DNA of 64,000 bases, taken from Sphingomonas astaxanthinifaciens DSM 22298 (GTDB taxonomy: Bacteria > Pseudomonadota > Alphaproteobacteria > Sphingomonadales > Sphingomonadaceae). Shown here in pieces: positions 63,625-64,000 of this stretch; position 1 is the stretch's first letter; every line of letters starts with the position of its first letter. Location of the stretch: NCBI RefSeq assembly GCF_000711715.1, contig NZ_JONN01000001.1:1-64000 (forward strand). Reading direction: 5' to 3'. The notes beneath the pieces were generated by a model that had not been told where the DNA came from, did not search any database, and worked only from the letters and a program-made list of their open reading frames with translations. A program made the position numbers and the translations under genes.

Positions 63625-63630
63625 TTTCAA

Positions 63631-63660
63631 TAGCGGCTTTCCACCCATAGCGGACACTGG
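63631..63660 (+). repeat. Hairpin repeat, copy 5 (left arm degenerate)
   Basis: TAGCGGCTTTCCACCCATAG followed by CGGACACTGG. The loop and right arm match the other copies, but the left arm reads TAGCGGC where others have ATGTCTGC, so the stem is poor. It directly follows the gene at 63190. Confidence 0.7.
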
Positions 63661-63828
63661 CGCCTACGAATTCGCCCTTAGGAGCCATGTGCTGTTGAGG
63701 CGGGCACGCTTCACCCGCTCCAAAGGTCAGAACCCAAGGGAATCGTCACAGCACGTCGATTTCCGGATGTCTGCTTTCGACCCGTGCGGACATTGCCCGA
63801 TCAATCCGCGGTGCTACGTTAGCTAGCT
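63661..63828. other. Intergenic stretch with a hairpin repeat, no other gene seen
   Basis: 168 bp of lower-GC DNA after the repeat at 63631-63660. It contains another repeat copy (63767-63795) and no convincing frame of useful length. It leads to the start of a truncated gene at 63829. Confidence 0.5.
63767..63795 (+). repeat. Hairpin repeat, copy 6
   Basis: ATGTCTGCTTTCGACCCGTG followed by CGGACATTG. The loop is one or two bases shorter than in other copies. It precedes the truncated gene at 63829 and has the same orientation. Confidence 0.8.
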
Positions 63829-64000
63829 GTGGCATTGGTCTTTATCAGCCTATTCTTGGCGCCGATCGCTGCATTTGCGGTGGGGTGCTTATTGAGGCCG
63901 CCCCTTTGTAAACGTGCTCTCACGGCAATCCTTCTGGCCCCATTAATCGTTTATACTCTCTCGATGGCGAGCGCTGAACCGAGCGGTCCGGATTTTTGGA
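63829..64000 (+). CDS. Truncated small membrane protein, unknown
   Basis: A frame opens at GTG 63829 and stays open to the window edge (57 codons). It starts VALVFISLFLAPIAAFAVGC and continues with a second hydrophobic segment (ALTAILLAPLIVYTLSMASA), so it looks like a membrane protein with two helices. No ribosome binding site is obvious. Like the other genes here it lies next to a hairpin repeat and is less GC-rich than the core. Confidence 0.4.
   Translation, partial: MALVFISLFLAPIAAFAVGCLLRPPLCKRALTAILLAPLIVYTLSMASAEPSGPDFW

Noticed and set aside
62629..63795. Hairpin repeats as integron attC sites
   Set aside because: They lack the conserved attC core bases (GTTRRRY/RYYYAAC) and no integrase is in the window. 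The cassette-like layout remains, but not as a classical integron.
1..64000. tRNA, rRNA, CRISPR arrays, prophage or IS transposase genes
   Set aside because: I looked for their signatures (CCA-ended cloverleaf genes, regularly spaced repeats, transposase DDE or integrase motifs) and saw none in this window.

Overview
The window is 64 kb of high-GC chromosomal DNA. It comes from an alphaproteobacterium that is almost certainly a member of the Sphingomonadales (Sphingomonas and relatives). The evidence is a bacterial serine palmitoyltransferase with its dedicated acyl carrier protein, a SciP/DUF1153 cell-cycle regulator, an ATP12-type F1 chaperone, PHA synthase plus phasin, and several families of intergenic palindromic repeats. 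There are no rRNA or tRNA genes, CRISPR arrays, intact transposases or prophage. Gene density is high, many neighbours overlap by 4 bp (ATGA), and almost every gene has a large meaningless antisense open frame because of the GC bias.

Layout. 1-1605: a truncated gene, a tiny membrane protein between two copies of a hairpin repeat, a TRIC-like channel, and a 520-bp gap filled with repeats. 1606-8996: phaC, rarD, a lipoprotein pair, murA, clpS, a phasin with a TGC-rich operator-like region, and gmk. 8993-13002: a leftward operon for ATP12, a small membrane protein, a HAD phosphatase, an RluC-like pseudouridine synthase and DUF445. 13037-17443: an RND efflux pump (permease and adaptor). 17653-18536: three small stress-type membrane proteins. 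18697-20949: sciP with a coupled upstream frame, mnmA and a NUDIX hydrolase. 20946-26854: PhzF, a CDF metal transporter, pdxH, a DnaJ-like protein, BrkB, fabI and a persulfide-dioxygenase-like MBL protein. 26851-27624: a polyphosphate kinase 2 gene broken by one in-frame TGA. 27771-33744: a DUF2059-like protein, purA, an alpha/beta hydrolase, and serA and serC with a candidate serC-motif leader.

34121-43901 carries envelope and protein quality control genes (an M23 peptidase, an A-type Fe-S carrier, xth, a HerA/DUF853 ATPase, a DegQ-like protease, hflC-hflK, mrp). 43969-48709 carries a secreted metzincin-like protein with an altered zinc motif, pmbA, ubiA, a sterol-desaturase-family oxygenase and a DsbA-like oxidoreductase. 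48706-55071 is the most interesting block. lptG-lptF (leftward) lie back to back with a DAGK-family lipid kinase, a Tam41-like nucleotidyltransferase, a thioesterase, and acp-spt, the first committed step of sphingolipid synthesis. This arrangement suggests an anionic or activated sphingolipid route (ceramide, then ceramide phosphate, then possibly CDP-ceramide) beside the lipid export machinery. 55011-62401 holds a GT87-type membrane glycosyltransferase, a secreted S1 protease, a hybrid sensor kinase, a DUF72 protein and purL.

62402-64000 is an accessory tail of lower GC. Short orphan genes alternate with copies of the same hairpin repeat seen at the left end of the window, always in the same orientation as the genes.
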